29,629 nucleotides of DNA from F23-B02 sp963590435 (GCA_963590435.1 CAVAPG010000005.1:1-29629), one strand, 5' to 3'. Shown: positions 7,758-15,809, counted from the stretch's first letter. Numbers and translations are program-made. The notes: generated by a model from the letters alone, not told the origin.

Positions 7758-9839
7758 TCATTTAATCTGCATTGCAGCGTCATATGCGCTGTGGCACGCA
7801 TCGGCAATTGTTCCGCTTGAGCAGGCATCACCGACAGCAACCGCGTTCACGCCGAGAGCTTTCAGCTCGCCGACAAGATTGTTAACCGGTCTTACTCCGA
7901 GCGAGAGAACAACAGCATCGGTTTTTATTCTGCTCTTCTCACCCGTTTTTGCGTCCTCGGTCAGAACCGCGTCTTTCTCTATTCCGACAAGCTTTGTTGA
8001 TGTCTTAAACTCAGTGCCGAACGGCTTTATACGCTCAAGCTCATCGTCAACAAGCTGGAACCATGCTCCCGGTGCAATCTCGGGTGCCATTTCTATGATT
8101 GTAACTTTGCAGCCTGCGTCATTTAGAAATTCCGTTACCTCAAGTCCGGTTATACCGGATCCGACGACAACGACGCGCTTGTTCTCTATGCGTTTCTCGC
8201 CGTGAATGATATCCGTTGCGAGGCAGACATTATCGCCGTCTATTCCCGGTATGGATTTCGGACGCAGAGGCACGCCGCCTGTTGCAACGAGCACTGCATA
8301 CGGCTTTTCATCGGCAAGCTGTCCGGCGCTCATCTCAGCTCCGAGGTTTATTTTTGCTCCGTCCTTTTGAGCATTGACCATGAGATCCTCGATGCACCAG
8401 TGAAGTTTATCCTTAAGGTGGCAGGACGCGGCGGAGTTAACCTGACCTCCGGGTTCGGCGTTTTTCTCATAAACCGTTACATCAAAGCCGCGGCGTGCCA
8501 TTGTCTGCGCGGCGGTAAGTCCCGCAGGACCGGCACCGACAACGATTATTTTTCTGCCCTCTCCGTCCCGCGGCTGATTGAAATAAGCCTTTTCTTTGCC
8601 CACGGACATATTGAGCGCACAATATGTAGCTTCTCCCTTAGGTCCATTTTCCATCAATTTAAATAAGCAGTTGCAGCAGCCGATGCAACGTCTTATTTCG
8701 CTTTCTCTTCCCTCTTCAACTTTCTTTACCCAATGGGGATCGCAGATAAAGCATCGTGCAGAACCCATAAAGTCTTGGTAACCTTCTCTAATTTGTCTCT
8801 CTGCTTGCTCCGGAGACCGGATAACATTGGCGGCAATTACGGGAATACTTACTACACTCTTTATTTCTTTTGCAAGATATGCACGCCAGCCCTCTTTGAA
8901 TGATGTTGGCTCAGCCCAATAGTTAAATGCATCGTAGCAGGCACTTGTAACATTGATAGCATCAACGCCGAGCTCTTCAAGCCGCATGGCAATGTGCTTG
9001 CCCATCTCGATATCGTATCCCTTGCCGGGTTTGCCGATTCTGTCGTACATTTCATCCGCGGTAAGTCTGACTATGAGCGGATAGTCTTTTCCGCAGCGAT
9101 CGCGTATTCCGTCAATAATCTCCGCGACAAATCGCATGCGGTTTTCAAAGCTTCCGCCGTATTCGTCGGTTCGTTTGTTCGTATTCGGCGACAAAAACTG
9201 CTGGATCAAATAACCGTGTCCGCCATGCAGTTCTACCGCATCAACGCCCGCTTTTTTACATCTCTCTGCGGCATCAACGAAGTCACGTTGGAGTTTCTTT
9301 ATTTCATGTCTGCTCATTTCATGCATTCTTGAACCGCCGTGATAGCTGCATTCCACTTTAGACGGTGCCTGAACAGATTGAGAAATCTTGTATTTGAATT
9401 CCAGATTCATTAGCATCGGTGCTGCCTTAAACATAACCTTTGCAAACTCAGGTTTCCTATTTGTGATAGGAATAACTAAAGGCAAACTATTAAGAGCACT
9501 ACCATAACCTTGCCGTCCCGGGTGGTGAAGCTGTATACAAAGCTTCGCTCCGTGCTTGTGTATACGCTCTGCAAATTCGTGCATCGGAGCAATGTGGTAA
9601 TCGTGGCTCATTGCTAACTGGGTAAAAGAAAAAGTTCCTCTGGTATCATTGACGCGTGTGACGCCCGGCATTATAAGGCCAACGCCGCCCTTTGCTCTTT
9701 CTTCGTAATAATTCATTAGCATTTCCGTAGGTTTGCCGTTTGTCTGCCCCATACTCACCTCGGCGGCGGTCATAACAGTGCGGTTTTTTACTGTCATTGA
9801 TCCGATTTTCATCGGCGACAGAAGCATATCATAGCTCAT
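7758..9839 (-). CDS. NADH:flavin oxidoreductase, OYE/2,4-dienoyl-CoA reductase type (FMN, Fe-S, FAD)
   Basis: This 693-residue three-part enzyme belongs to the family of 2,4-dienoyl-CoA reductase, enoate reductase and the bile-acid enzymes BaiCD/BaiH. The N-terminal FMN barrel (about 1-360) has IQLHHPGRQ and ELHGGHGYLIQQFLSP (203-218) followed by RTDEYGGSFENR. The Fe-S cysteines come next (C385, C388, C391, C407). A C-terminal FAD/NAD(P) module (430-693) has VVGAGPAGLTAA and VVVGSGITGLE. Members reduce activated C=C bonds with NAD(P)H; the substrate here is not determinable. The ATG at 9839 has GGAGG seven bases upstream, and an in-frame ATG at 9866 lacks one. The gene heads a two-gene operon divergent from a TetR regulator, with a shared operator-like site on its promoter. 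Cysteine spacing is unusual, and the central third looks more A+T rich than the rest. Confidence 0.93.
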   Translation of the reverse strand: MSYDMLLSPMKIGSMTVKNRTVMTAAEVSMGQTNGKPTEMLMNYYEERAKGGVGLIMPGVTRVNDTRGTFSFTQLAMSHDYHIAPMHEFAERIHKHGAKLCIQLHHPGRQGYGSALNSLPLVIPITNRKPEFAKVMFKAAPMLMNLEFKYKISQSVQAPSKVECSYHGGSRMHEMSRHEIKKLQRDFVDAAERCKKAGVDAVELHGGHGYLIQQFLSPNTNKRTDEYGGSFENRMRFVAEIIDGIRDRCGKDYPLIVRLTADEMYDRIGKPGKGYDIEMGKHIAMRLEELGVDAINVTSACYDAFNYWAEPTSFKEGWRAYLAKEIKSVVSIPVIAANVIRSPEQAERQIREGYQDFMGSARCFICDPHWVKKVEEGRESEIRRCIGCCNCLFKLMENGPKGEATYCALNMSVGKEKAYFNQPRDGEGRKIIVVGAGPAGLTAAQTMARRGFDVTVYEKNAEPGGQVNSAASCHLKDKLHWCIEDLMVNAQKDGAKINLGAEMSAGQLADEKPYAVLVATGGVPLRPKSIPGIDGDNVCLATDIIHGEKRIENKRVVVVGSGITGLEVTEFLNDAGCKVTIIEMAPEIAPGAWFQLVDDELERIKPFGTEFKTSTKLVGIEKDAVLTEDAKTGEKSRIKTDAVVLSLGVRPVNNLVGELKALGVNAVAVGDACSSGTIADACHSAYDAAMQIK

Positions 9840-9878
9840 ATTAGTTCCTCCCTTTTTGCTATACATTCTCGTTTTTAC

Positions 9879-9899
9879 TGTCTAAATAATAAATTCACA
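9879..9899. promoter_or_regulatory. Candidate TetR operator, copy A (over the reductase -10 box)
   Basis: A 21-bp imperfect palindrome. Read on the minus strand, half-sites TGTGAA and TAGACA flank 9 bases. It matches copy B (10012-10032) at 17 of 21 positions, including a shared block ATTTAGACA, and covers the -10 box at 9886-9891. Confidence 0.6.
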
Positions 9900-9914
9900 G
9901 TGTAATCAAGTCAA
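9886..9914 (-). promoter_or_regulatory. SigA-type promoter of the flavin reductase-SDR operon
   Basis: On the minus strand, TTGACT (9914-9909), 17 bases and TATTAT (9891-9886) lie about 47 bases upstream of the ATG at 9839. Confidence 0.7.
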
Positions 9915-9985
9915 CAAGGCAAGGAAAAATCTATATTTCCGCCAATATTGCTCGTTTATTTCTGACAACTGTTTTGGATATCTGT

Positions 9986-10014
9986 TTGACAGTCTCGACG
10001 GAATATGTTAATGT
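9986..10014 (+). promoter_or_regulatory. SigA-type promoter of the TetR gene
   Basis: TTGACA (9986-9991), 17 bases and TAATGT (10009-10014) lie 38 bases upstream of the ATG at 10053. The -10 box runs into operator copy B. Confidence 0.65.
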
Positions 10015-10032
10015 GTATGTAAGATTTAGACA
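10012..10032. promoter_or_regulatory. Candidate TetR operator, copy B (over the tetR -10/start region)
   Basis: A 21-bp imperfect palindrome on the plus strand, with half-sites TGTGTA and TAGACA separated by 9 bases. It overlaps the -10 box and the expected transcription start. Together with copy A it suggests autoregulation plus control of the divergent operon. Confidence 0.6.
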
Positions 10033-10052
10033 TATGTACAAGAGGTGAACAA

Positions 10053-10652
10053 ATGTCAGCTTTGGGTTCAAAAAATACGGACGCGATAATTTCCGCCGCT
10101 CTTGATCTTTTCAAGAGTCAGGGATATTCGAGCGTGACGGTAAGCGACATATGCCGCAGGGCAGGCGTTCCGCGCTCATCATTTTACAGCATCTTTTCCG
10201 GCAAGGATGAGATTATCACACATGTGCTGGGCAGTCTCAAGGGCGATCAGCAGTCGATGATTGCCGATTTTTTAAATGCCGACAGCGATCTTGACCGCAT
10301 CTGGGCTCTGTATGACAGATATCTGACCCTTGCGATGGATTTCGGTCCGGAGCTTACAGGTACGCTGCTGTCGCTTGAGCTTCAAAAGCCCGTCGGGCTG
10401 TTTGAACTATATAATTCCTTCAACGAATGGTTTGCAAAGCTGATATTCAGCTGCCAGAAGCAGGGGATTATACGCAACAAAAACAAACCCGAGGACATTG
10501 TTGCCCTCGGCATTCGAATTGCCATAGGTGCGGCATATGAATGGTGCCTGAGCGGAGGTGCATTCAACCTGCGCGATGTTGCGATAAGCGAGCACGAAAC
10601 TCTGTATGATGTTCCGCCCGAATACCGCAAAGGCAAAGCGCGGACCAACTGA
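10053..10652 (+). CDS. TetR/AcrR family transcriptional regulator
   Basis: A 199-residue one-component repressor. The N-terminal TetR DNA-binding domain spans about residues 6-55. It includes helix 1 (TDAIISAALDLFKSQGY), the helix-turn-helix (SSVTVSDICRRAGVPRSSFYSIFSGKDEI) and the typical FYSIFSGKDEI turn. The remainder is a helical ligand-binding domain with no recognisable specificity. RBS AGAGGTG lies five bases before the ATG. It is transcribed away from the flavin reductase-SDR operon; paired 21-bp dyads on both promoters make it the probable local repressor of that operon, with the inducer likely an enzyme substrate (inference). A strong terminator follows at 10667-10696. Confidence 0.92.
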   Translation: MSALGSKNTDAIISAALDLFKSQGYSSVTVSDICRRAGVPRSSFYSIFSGKDEIITHVLGSLKGDQQSMIADFLNADSDLDRIWALYDRYLTLAMDFGPELTGTLLSLELQKPVGLFELYNSFNEWFAKLIFSCQKQGIIRNKNKPEDIVALGIRIAIGAAYEWCLSGGAFNLRDVAISEHETLYDVPPEYRKGKARTN

Positions 10653-10666
10653 AGATTTGGCATAGC

Positions 10667-10696
10667 AAAAGCTCCGACCTCAAAGTCGGAGCTTTT
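10667..10696. terminator. Bidirectional intrinsic terminator
   Basis: A 12-bp stem, AAAAGCTCCGAC (10667-10678) with GTCGGAGCTTTT (10685-10696), and a six-base loop. The terminal T-run on either strand serves both the TetR gene and the ABC permease gene. Confidence 0.88.
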
Positions 10697-10711
10697 GGAT
10701 TATATGCGATT

Positions 10712-11698
10712 TTACCTGTCTTCTCGGAAGTATGCAAGTCCGAGGGATGCGGGCGGTTCATTTTCGCGCTTCTTGCGCATGGAAACAACGACGAGGACGA
10801 TAATCGTCACAAGATACGGGAGCATCTTATACAGTTCCATCATATAAAGCTGTGTGCCGGCCGGAATGTAGAGATAGACGATATACAGTCCGCCGAACAG
10901 GATAGATGCAATAATCGCGAGGTTCGGTCTCCATATTGAGAAGATAACAAGCGCAATTGCAAGCCAGCCGCGATCGCCGAATGCGTCGTTTGACCAGACG
11001 CCGCAGGCATAGTCCATTACATAATACAGACCGCCCAGACCGGCTATCATACTGCCCACGCAGGTTGCTATGTATTTATATTTATTTACGTTAATTCCGG
11101 CCGCGTCTGCCGTTGCCGGGCTCTCACCGACTGCGCGGAGATTCAGGCCGACGCGCGTTTTCTTTATGATATATGCCGTTATCACGGCGATTATTACCGC
11201 CGCATATGCGAGAAAGCCATAGCTCAGGAACATTTTGCCGAACCACCCGAGGTTGTCGGCAAACGGAAGCGATTTACTGAACACACTGCTTGTTGCAGAA
11301 AGTGCTATGGACGGGACCTCGGCATCGGTGAGCTTAATGAGCGAGCCGCCGAAGAAGTTGCCTATGCCGACGCCGAATGTTGTCATTGCAAGGCCGGTTA
11401 CATTCTGATTAGCTCTGAGCGTGACCGTCAGGAAGCAGTACAGGAGTCCCATAAGCAGTGAGCCGAGCAGACTTGAAGCAAGCGGAATAATTATCGCAAG
11501 GGCACTGTTGAATTCAACTGCCGACTGTTCGTATAAAAACGCACCGATGACGCCGCAGATGCCGCCGACATACATAATGCCCGGGATACCGAGGTTCAGG
11601 TTGCCGGACTTTTCGGTTATAATTTCACCCGTGCCGCCGAACAGAAGCGGAATGCCCTGCATTACCGCACGTGGGAAAAAGGAAACAATATCAAACAT
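10712..11698 (-). CDS. ABC transporter permease, nucleoside/simple-sugar type (second permease)
   Basis: A 328-residue polytopic inner-membrane permease of the BPD_transp_2/branched-chain type, resembling the YufQ-like partner of nucleoside importers. It begins near the membrane with IPLLFGGTGEIITEKSGNLNLGIPGIMYVG, split by a short loop and typical of this family. It carries the ATPase-coupling region around TADAAGINVNKYKYIA. The ATG at 11698 overlaps the stop of the other permease by 8 bases, so it is the last gene of the importer operon. The C-terminus ends in a short basic tail (MRKKRENEPPASLG). Its stop precedes the shared terminator at 10667-10696. Confidence 0.92.
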   Translation of the reverse strand: MFDIVSFFPRAVMQGIPLLFGGTGEIITEKSGNLNLGIPGIMYVGGICGVIGAFLYEQSAVEFNSALAIIIPLASSLLGSLLMGLLYCFLTVTLRANQNVTGLAMTTFGVGIGNFFGGSLIKLTDAEVPSIALSATSSVFSKSLPFADNLGWFGKMFLSYGFLAYAAVIIAVITAYIIKKTRVGLNLRAVGESPATADAAGINVNKYKYIATCVGSMIAGLGGLYYVMDYACGVWSNDAFGDRGWLAIALVIFSIWRPNLAIIASILFGGLYIVYLYIPAGTQLYMMELYKMLPYLVTIIVLVVVSMRKKRENEPPASLGLAYFREDR

Positions 11699-12803
11699 TT
11701 TCAGCCTTCTCCTTTCCTGCCGCCTTGCGGAAGCTTATCTTATAGCTTATGAAGAACTCACATCCGATGATGAAAAACAGGATTATGCCTGTCAGTATAT
11801 CCGAGAAAGAATGGTTCAGGCCGAAGTTCGTGGATATCGCGCTTGCGCCCTTATCGAGGAACGCGAGGAGCATACTGGCAAAGATCATAATAATCGGATT
11901 AAACTTTGCAAGCCATGAAATCATGACAGCTGTAAATCCGCGGCCGCCGGCAAGCGTGGTTGACAGCGTATGGTCCGTGCCGGAAACAAGCAGGAATCCA
12001 ACAACACCGCATATTGCTCCGGACAGGAGCATTGTTCTTATGATAACTCTGTCAACTTTTATTCCGACATAGCGTGCTGTTCTCTCGCTTTCGCCGACAA
12101 CCGAGAGCTCGTAGCCGTGCTTTGAATACTTCAGATAAACATAAACAAGCACCGTAATGACAAGCACGATTATGACATTAAGCATATATTTGTTGCCGCC
12201 GATCTGCGGAAGCCATCCGAGGCGGCTGCTCTGGTTTATAATACCTATCTGGCCGGCTCCTTTGGGAACCTCCCAGATAATCACGAAGAACGCGACAAGC
12301 TGAGTTGCAACATAGTTCATCATGAGTGTAAAGAGCGTCTCGTTCGTGTTCCACTTTGCCTTGAAGAAGGCCGGAATGCCGCCCCAAATTGCGCCGGCGA
12401 CAATACTGGCTGCAGCACTGATGACTATAAGCAGTCCGTTTGACACAGTATCGGAAAGGCAGATCATACATGCAGCCGCCGCAAGGCATCCTGCGAGGAC
12501 CTGGCCCTCGGCTCCGATATTCCAGAACTTCATTTTGAACGCCGGAGTTACCGCAAGAGACACGCCGAGCAGCATTGCCGTGTTCTGAGCGAGTATCCAC
12601 ATCTTGCGCTCGCTTCCGAAGGAGCTGTCAATCATCGTTGCATATACCTGAAGCGGATCTTCGCCCGTTACGGTCATTGTGATTATCGCGCACACTACAA
12701 GAGCTGCGACAATTGCCAGCAGGCGTATCCCCCACGCCTTATACCACGGAAGTGCGCCGCGCTTGACTATATGTAGCAGCGGCTCCTTATTGTTATTCTT
12801 CAT
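11691..12803 (-). CDS. ABC transporter permease, nucleoside/simple-sugar type (first permease)
   Basis: A 370-residue inner-membrane permease resembling YufP-type subunits. An N-terminal cytoplasmic segment precedes the first helix (about 25-48), then the family stretch MLLGVSLAVTPAFKMKFWNI followed by GAEGQVLAG, and then several more helices. The coupling region VGESERTARYVGIKVDRVI resembles the matching region of its partner permease. It starts at the ATG at 12803, inside the end of the ATPase gene (11-base overlap), with GGAGG eleven and GAAGG three bases upstream. An in-frame TTG at 12821 is a less likely start. With the neighbouring permease it forms the heterodimeric channel. Confidence 0.92.
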   Translation of the reverse strand: MKNNNKEPLLHIVKRGALPWYKAWGIRLLAIVAALVVCAIITMTVTGEDPLQVYATMIDSSFGSERKMWILAQNTAMLLGVSLAVTPAFKMKFWNIGAEGQVLAGCLAAAACMICLSDTVSNGLLIVISAAASIVAGAIWGGIPAFFKAKWNTNETLFTLMMNYVATQLVAFFVIIWEVPKGAGQIGIINQSSRLGWLPQIGGNKYMLNVIIVLVITVLVYVYLKYSKHGYELSVVGESERTARYVGIKVDRVIIRTMLLSGAICGVVGFLLVSGTDHTLSTTLAGGRGFTAVMISWLAKFNPIIMIFASMLLAFLDKGASAISTNFGLNHSFSDILTGIILFFIIGCEFFISYKISFRKAAGKEKAENV

Positions 12804-14334
12804 CAGCCTTCTCGCCTCCAAGCTTCGTCATCATCATGCCGACATCGCGTTTCTTTGCGCCGCGTCCGGGAACTATTCCGCTGACCTTGCCGCCGCACAA
12901 TACCAGAATTCTGTCGCACAGCTCGATGAGAACATCGAGATCCTCTCCGACATATATGACAGCAACGCCTTTTTTCTTCTGGCGATTTATGAGATCGTAG
13001 ATCATATAAGATGAGTTGATATCCAGACCGCGCACGGCATATGCCGTAAGCAGCACCGTCGGTGCCGAGGCAATCTCGCGTCCGACAAGGACCTTCTGGA
13101 CATTGCCGCCGGAAAGACGACGTACCGGAGTGCTGATACCGGGCGTTACAACCTCAAGCTCATCAACGACATTTTCAGCAAGTTTGCGGGGGCTTTTTCT
13201 GTCGGTAAAAATGCTTTTTCCCTTTCTGAAGGAGCGAAGCATCATGTTATCACCGAGGTCCATATTGCCAACAAGGCCCATTCCGAGGCGATCCTCGGGG
13301 ACAAACGAAAGGACAACACCCAAATCGGCTATCGAAAGTGGGTCTTTTCCGAGAAGTTCTTCCCTTTCGCCGCTGTCTTTTATATAGCTTACGCTGCCGC
13401 TCTCGGTTGGCTGAAGACCGGCAATGGCTTCAAGCAGTTCCTTCTGACCGCAGCCGGAAATACCCGCAATGCCCAGTATCTCACCGCTGTTTGCCGTAAA
13501 TGACACGTCATCGAGCTTTACTATGCCGTCGATACTGCGAACCGTGAGGTTCTTAACCTCAATGCGCGGTTTGGGATTGACGGGTTCGGGGCGGTCGATA
13601 TTTAATTCTACCGCATGCCCGACCATCATATTGGTCATTTCCTGGGCATTTGTATTTTTCGTGAGCATGTCGCCGATGAACTGACCGTGACGCAGGACGG
13701 CAACCCTGTCGGAGAGCTCCTCGACCTCATGCATTTTATGTGTGATTATGACAATGGCCTTGCCCGCATCGCGCATGTTCCGCAAGACCGCAAACAGCTT
13801 ATCGGTCTCCTGAGGAGTAAGAACTGCAGTCGGCTCATCGAGTATGAGTATATCGGCGCCGCGGTAAAGAACCTTGACAATCTCAACCGTCTGCTTTTGT
13901 GATACGCTCATTTCATATATGTGCTGGTCCGGATTGACATCAAAGCCGTATGTATCGCATATCTCGCGAATTTTATTTGCCGCTGACTTCAGATCAAGCT
14001 TTCCTTTGCCTTCGAGGCCGAGAATTATATTCTCCGTTGCCGTAAGAACATCAACGAGCTTGAAATGCTGGTGAATCATACCGATTCCGAGATTAAGTGC
14101 ATCCTTCGGGGAGCGTATGACAACTTCCTTGTCGTTGACAAATATCTCGCCCTCATCCGGAAAATAAATGCCGGACAGCATGTTCATAAGGGTGGTCTTT
14201 CCCGAGCCGTTTTCGCCGAGAAGCGCGAGTATCTCGCCCTTGTATATATCCAGCCATATCTTATCGTTTGCTTTTGTGGTACCGAAAGACTTCGATATAT
14301 TTCTCATCTTAACGGCCGCATTTTTATTATCCAT
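12793..14334 (-). CDS. ABC transporter ATP-binding protein with two ABC domains, nucleoside importer type
   Basis: This 513-residue energising subunit has two tandem nucleotide-binding domains. Domain 1 is intact: Walker A GENGSGKTT (40-48), Walker B LILDEPT (163-169), with SVSQKQ (143-148) in place of the usual signature. Domain 2 has a good signature (RRLSGGNVQK), but its Walker A-like loop is GISGCGQKE and its Walker B region reads LLTAYAVRGLD with no DE pair. That is common in sugar/nucleoside ATPases of this family and suggests one weak site. The ATG at 14334 has AGGAG seven bases upstream. It follows the BMP lipoprotein after a hairpin-rich gap and overlaps the first permease. Confidence 0.95.
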   Translation of the reverse strand: MDNKNAAVKMRNISKSFGTTKANDKIWLDIYKGEILALLGENGSGKTTLMNMLSGIYFPDEGEIFVNDKEVVIRSPKDALNLGIGMIHQHFKLVDVLTATENIILGLEGKGKLDLKSAANKIREICDTYGFDVNPDQHIYEMSVSQKQTVEIVKVLYRGADILILDEPTAVLTPQETDKLFAVLRNMRDAGKAIVIITHKMHEVEELSDRVAVLRHGQFIGDMLTKNTNAQEMTNMMVGHAVELNIDRPEPVNPKPRIEVKNLTVRSIDGIVKLDDVSFTANSGEILGIAGISGCGQKELLEAIAGLQPTESGSVSYIKDSGEREELLGKDPLSIADLGVVLSFVPEDRLGMGLVGNMDLGDNMMLRSFRKGKSIFTDRKSPRKLAENVVDELEVVTPGISTPVRRLSGGNVQKVLVGREIASAPTVLLTAYAVRGLDINSSYMIYDLINRQKKKGVAVIYVGEDLDVLIELCDRILVLCGGKVSGIVPGRGAKKRDVGMMMTKLGGEKADEE

Positions 14335-14363
14335 CTCTCTACTCCTGATGTGTATTTGTGGCA

Positions 14364-14407
14364 GCACAGGAAAAAACACGGAGTTTTTTTCATGCTCTTT
14401 CCTGTGC
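14364..14407 (-). other. Hairpin in the gap between BMP and ATPase genes
   Basis: GCACAGGAAA (14364-14373) pairs with TTTCCTGTGC (14398-14407) across a 24-base loop, which itself holds an A-run/T-run pair. It lies just upstream of the ATPase ribosome binding site in the polycistronic message. A role in processing or stability is possible. Confidence 0.5.
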
Positions 14408-14432
14408 GGTCATTTCCGCGTTTTATAGGTTG

Positions 14433-14464
14433 AAAGGAAGCTCCGTATTTGCGGAGCTTCCTTT
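14433..14464 (-). terminator. Intercistronic hairpin, probable leaky terminator after BMP
   Basis: A 13-bp stem: AAAGGAAGCTCCG (14433-14445) with CGGAGCTTCCTTT (14452-14464), six-base loop. On the minus strand only a short T-run follows, fitting partial termination that leaves more binding protein than ATPase or permease message. Confidence 0.65.
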
Positions 14465-14488
14465 AAGTTCAAAGTGATATTCGATATA

Positions 14489-15715
14489 TCAGCTTCCGAA
14501 GTTGGTGTCAAGCAGAGTGATACCGTCTATCTGGATATCGAAGTAAGGAGCAGAGCGATATGTGGATTCGAGGAATACGCCGTCCTTTATTGCCTCGGTA
14601 TCGGGCGTGTAATCTGCATCTGTGTCAACATCGGCCTCGTAGCTTTCAAGCTCTTTGCCGTCGACAGTGAATGTGCTTGCATCAAAAACGTTCAGGGAAC
14701 CGTCTTCGAGCTTTGCCTTAGCTTCGGCAATTGCATCAGCAGTGCCTTCAGCTGCAACGTTTTCATTGACATCGGTCAGAACAACAGAACCTGTTGCAAG
14801 AGTGCCGGTCCAGTCGGTGTCGATGCTCTCGCCGTTCATGACTGCCTTGATTGCATACTCGTAGTAAGGAGTCCAGTCAATGCGGGAGGAAACGATGAAT
14901 GTGTTCGGGCAGGCAGACTCGGTGCTGCCGTTGTAGGAAACATTGGGAACACCTGCGGTCTCGCATGCGGTGGGAGCGCCCATGGAGTCAGCGTGCTGGC
15001 TGATGAGCTTGCAGCCGTTCTTGATGAGGGTGTTTGCTGCTTCCTTCTCAGCGGTCTCATCATACCATGAGCCGGTGAAGGTTACTTCCATGGTAGCGCT
15101 GGGGCATACGGAGCGAGCGCCGAGGAAGAAAGAGGTGTAACCGGAGATAACCTCTGCGTAGGTGAATGCGCCGACATAGCCGATCTTTGCCTCGTCTGCG
15201 GTGAACTCGCCGTTTGCGATCATCTCGTTGAGCTTGAGGCCTGCTGCAATACCTGCAAGGTAGCGGCCTTCGTAGATGGATGCGAATGCATTGTGATAGT
15301 TGTCAAGGCCTTCGGTATGTGCAAGAGTGCCGGTAGCGTGGCAGAACTGAACTTCGGGGAATTCCTTTGCGGCTTCAATCATGAAGGACTCATGGCCAAA
15401 GCTGTCAGCGAAAATGATGGTGCAGCCTTCGTCAACGAGCTCTGCAGCTGCATCGTAGCATTCCTGACCTTCGGGAACGTTTTTCTTGAAGACATACTGG
15501 CTCTCATCGAGGCCGAGGTTCTTGCAGGCAGCCTCTGCTGCGTTCATGAAGTTGAGGTCATAAGTGGAGTTTTCGTCATGCAGGAATATGAATCCAACCT
15601 TGACTTCGGAAGCGCTGTCGCCGTCTTCTTTGTCATCCGTGTTGTTGCTGCCGCAGGCGCACAGTGCGAACACCATGACCATCGCCAGAAGCAGTGCTGT
15701 AATCTTCTTCATCAT
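14489..15715 (-). CDS. BMP family ABC transporter substrate-binding lipoprotein (nucleoside type)
   Basis: This 408-residue extracellular, lipid-anchored binding protein of the BMP/PnrA type captures substrate for the importer encoded downstream. The signal peptide MMKKITALLLAMVMVFALCAC ends in a lipobox (LCAC) with the lipidated Cys at residue 21, followed by an acidic, Asn/Ser-rich linker. The mature part contains VGFIFLHDENSTYD, GCTIIFADSFGHE, YEGRYLAGIAAG and KIGYVGAF, all typical of the family. GGAGG lies 11 bases upstream of the first ATG; a second ATG directly follows at 15712. Known relatives bind purine nucleosides. The guanine-class riboswitch in its leader strongly supports a purine substrate. 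Confidence 0.95.
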   Translation of the reverse strand: MMKKITALLLAMVMVFALCACGSNNTDDKEDGDSASEVKVGFIFLHDENSTYDLNFMNAAEAACKNLGLDESQYVFKKNVPEGQECYDAAAELVDEGCTIIFADSFGHESFMIEAAKEFPEVQFCHATGTLAHTEGLDNYHNAFASIYEGRYLAGIAAGLKLNEMIANGEFTADEAKIGYVGAFTYAEVISGYTSFFLGARSVCPSATMEVTFTGSWYDETAEKEAANTLIKNGCKLISQHADSMGAPTACETAGVPNVSYNGSTESACPNTFIVSSRIDWTPYYEYAIKAVMNGESIDTDWTGTLATGSVVLTDVNENVAAEGTADAIAEAKAKLEDGSLNVFDASTFTVDGKELESYEADVDTDADYTPDTEAIKDGVFLESTYRSAPYFDIQIDGITLLDTNFGS

Positions 15716-15742
15716 CTTTCGGTTACCCTCCAAAAATTCTAT

Positions 15743-15767
15743 TATCAAACCCGTTCGGGCTTTGATA
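15743..15767 (-). other. Hairpin between the riboswitch terminator and the BMP ribosome binding site
   Basis: TATCAAA-CCCG and CGGG-C-TTTGATA form an 11-bp stem with one unpaired base and a tight loop. It lies about 13 bases upstream of the GGAGGG. It would stabilise the 5' end of read-through message, or act as a second attenuation element. Confidence 0.45.
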
Positions 15768-15779
15768 CAAAAACAAAAA

Positions 15780-15809
15780 CCGCCGTACACATCGATATGT
15801 GATCGGCGG
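15780..15809 (-). terminator. Riboswitch-associated intrinsic terminator
   Basis: On the minus strand, CCGCCG (15809-15804) pairs with CGGCGG (15785-15780) around an inner ACAT/ATGT stem, then TTTTTGTTTTT follows. It lies between the aptamer and the BMP start, so it is the expression platform. Confidence 0.85.

Noticed and set aside
7745..7840. Longer SDR protein starting at 7840
   Set aside because: It would overlap the flavin reductase coding end; the Rossmann motif expects a start at 7744, which has AGGAGG at ideal spacing.
14474..15070. A 198-codon plus-strand frame opposite the BMP lipoprotein gene
   Set aside because: It is antisense to a clear lipoprotein gene, begins inside the downstream hairpin region and resembles no protein family.
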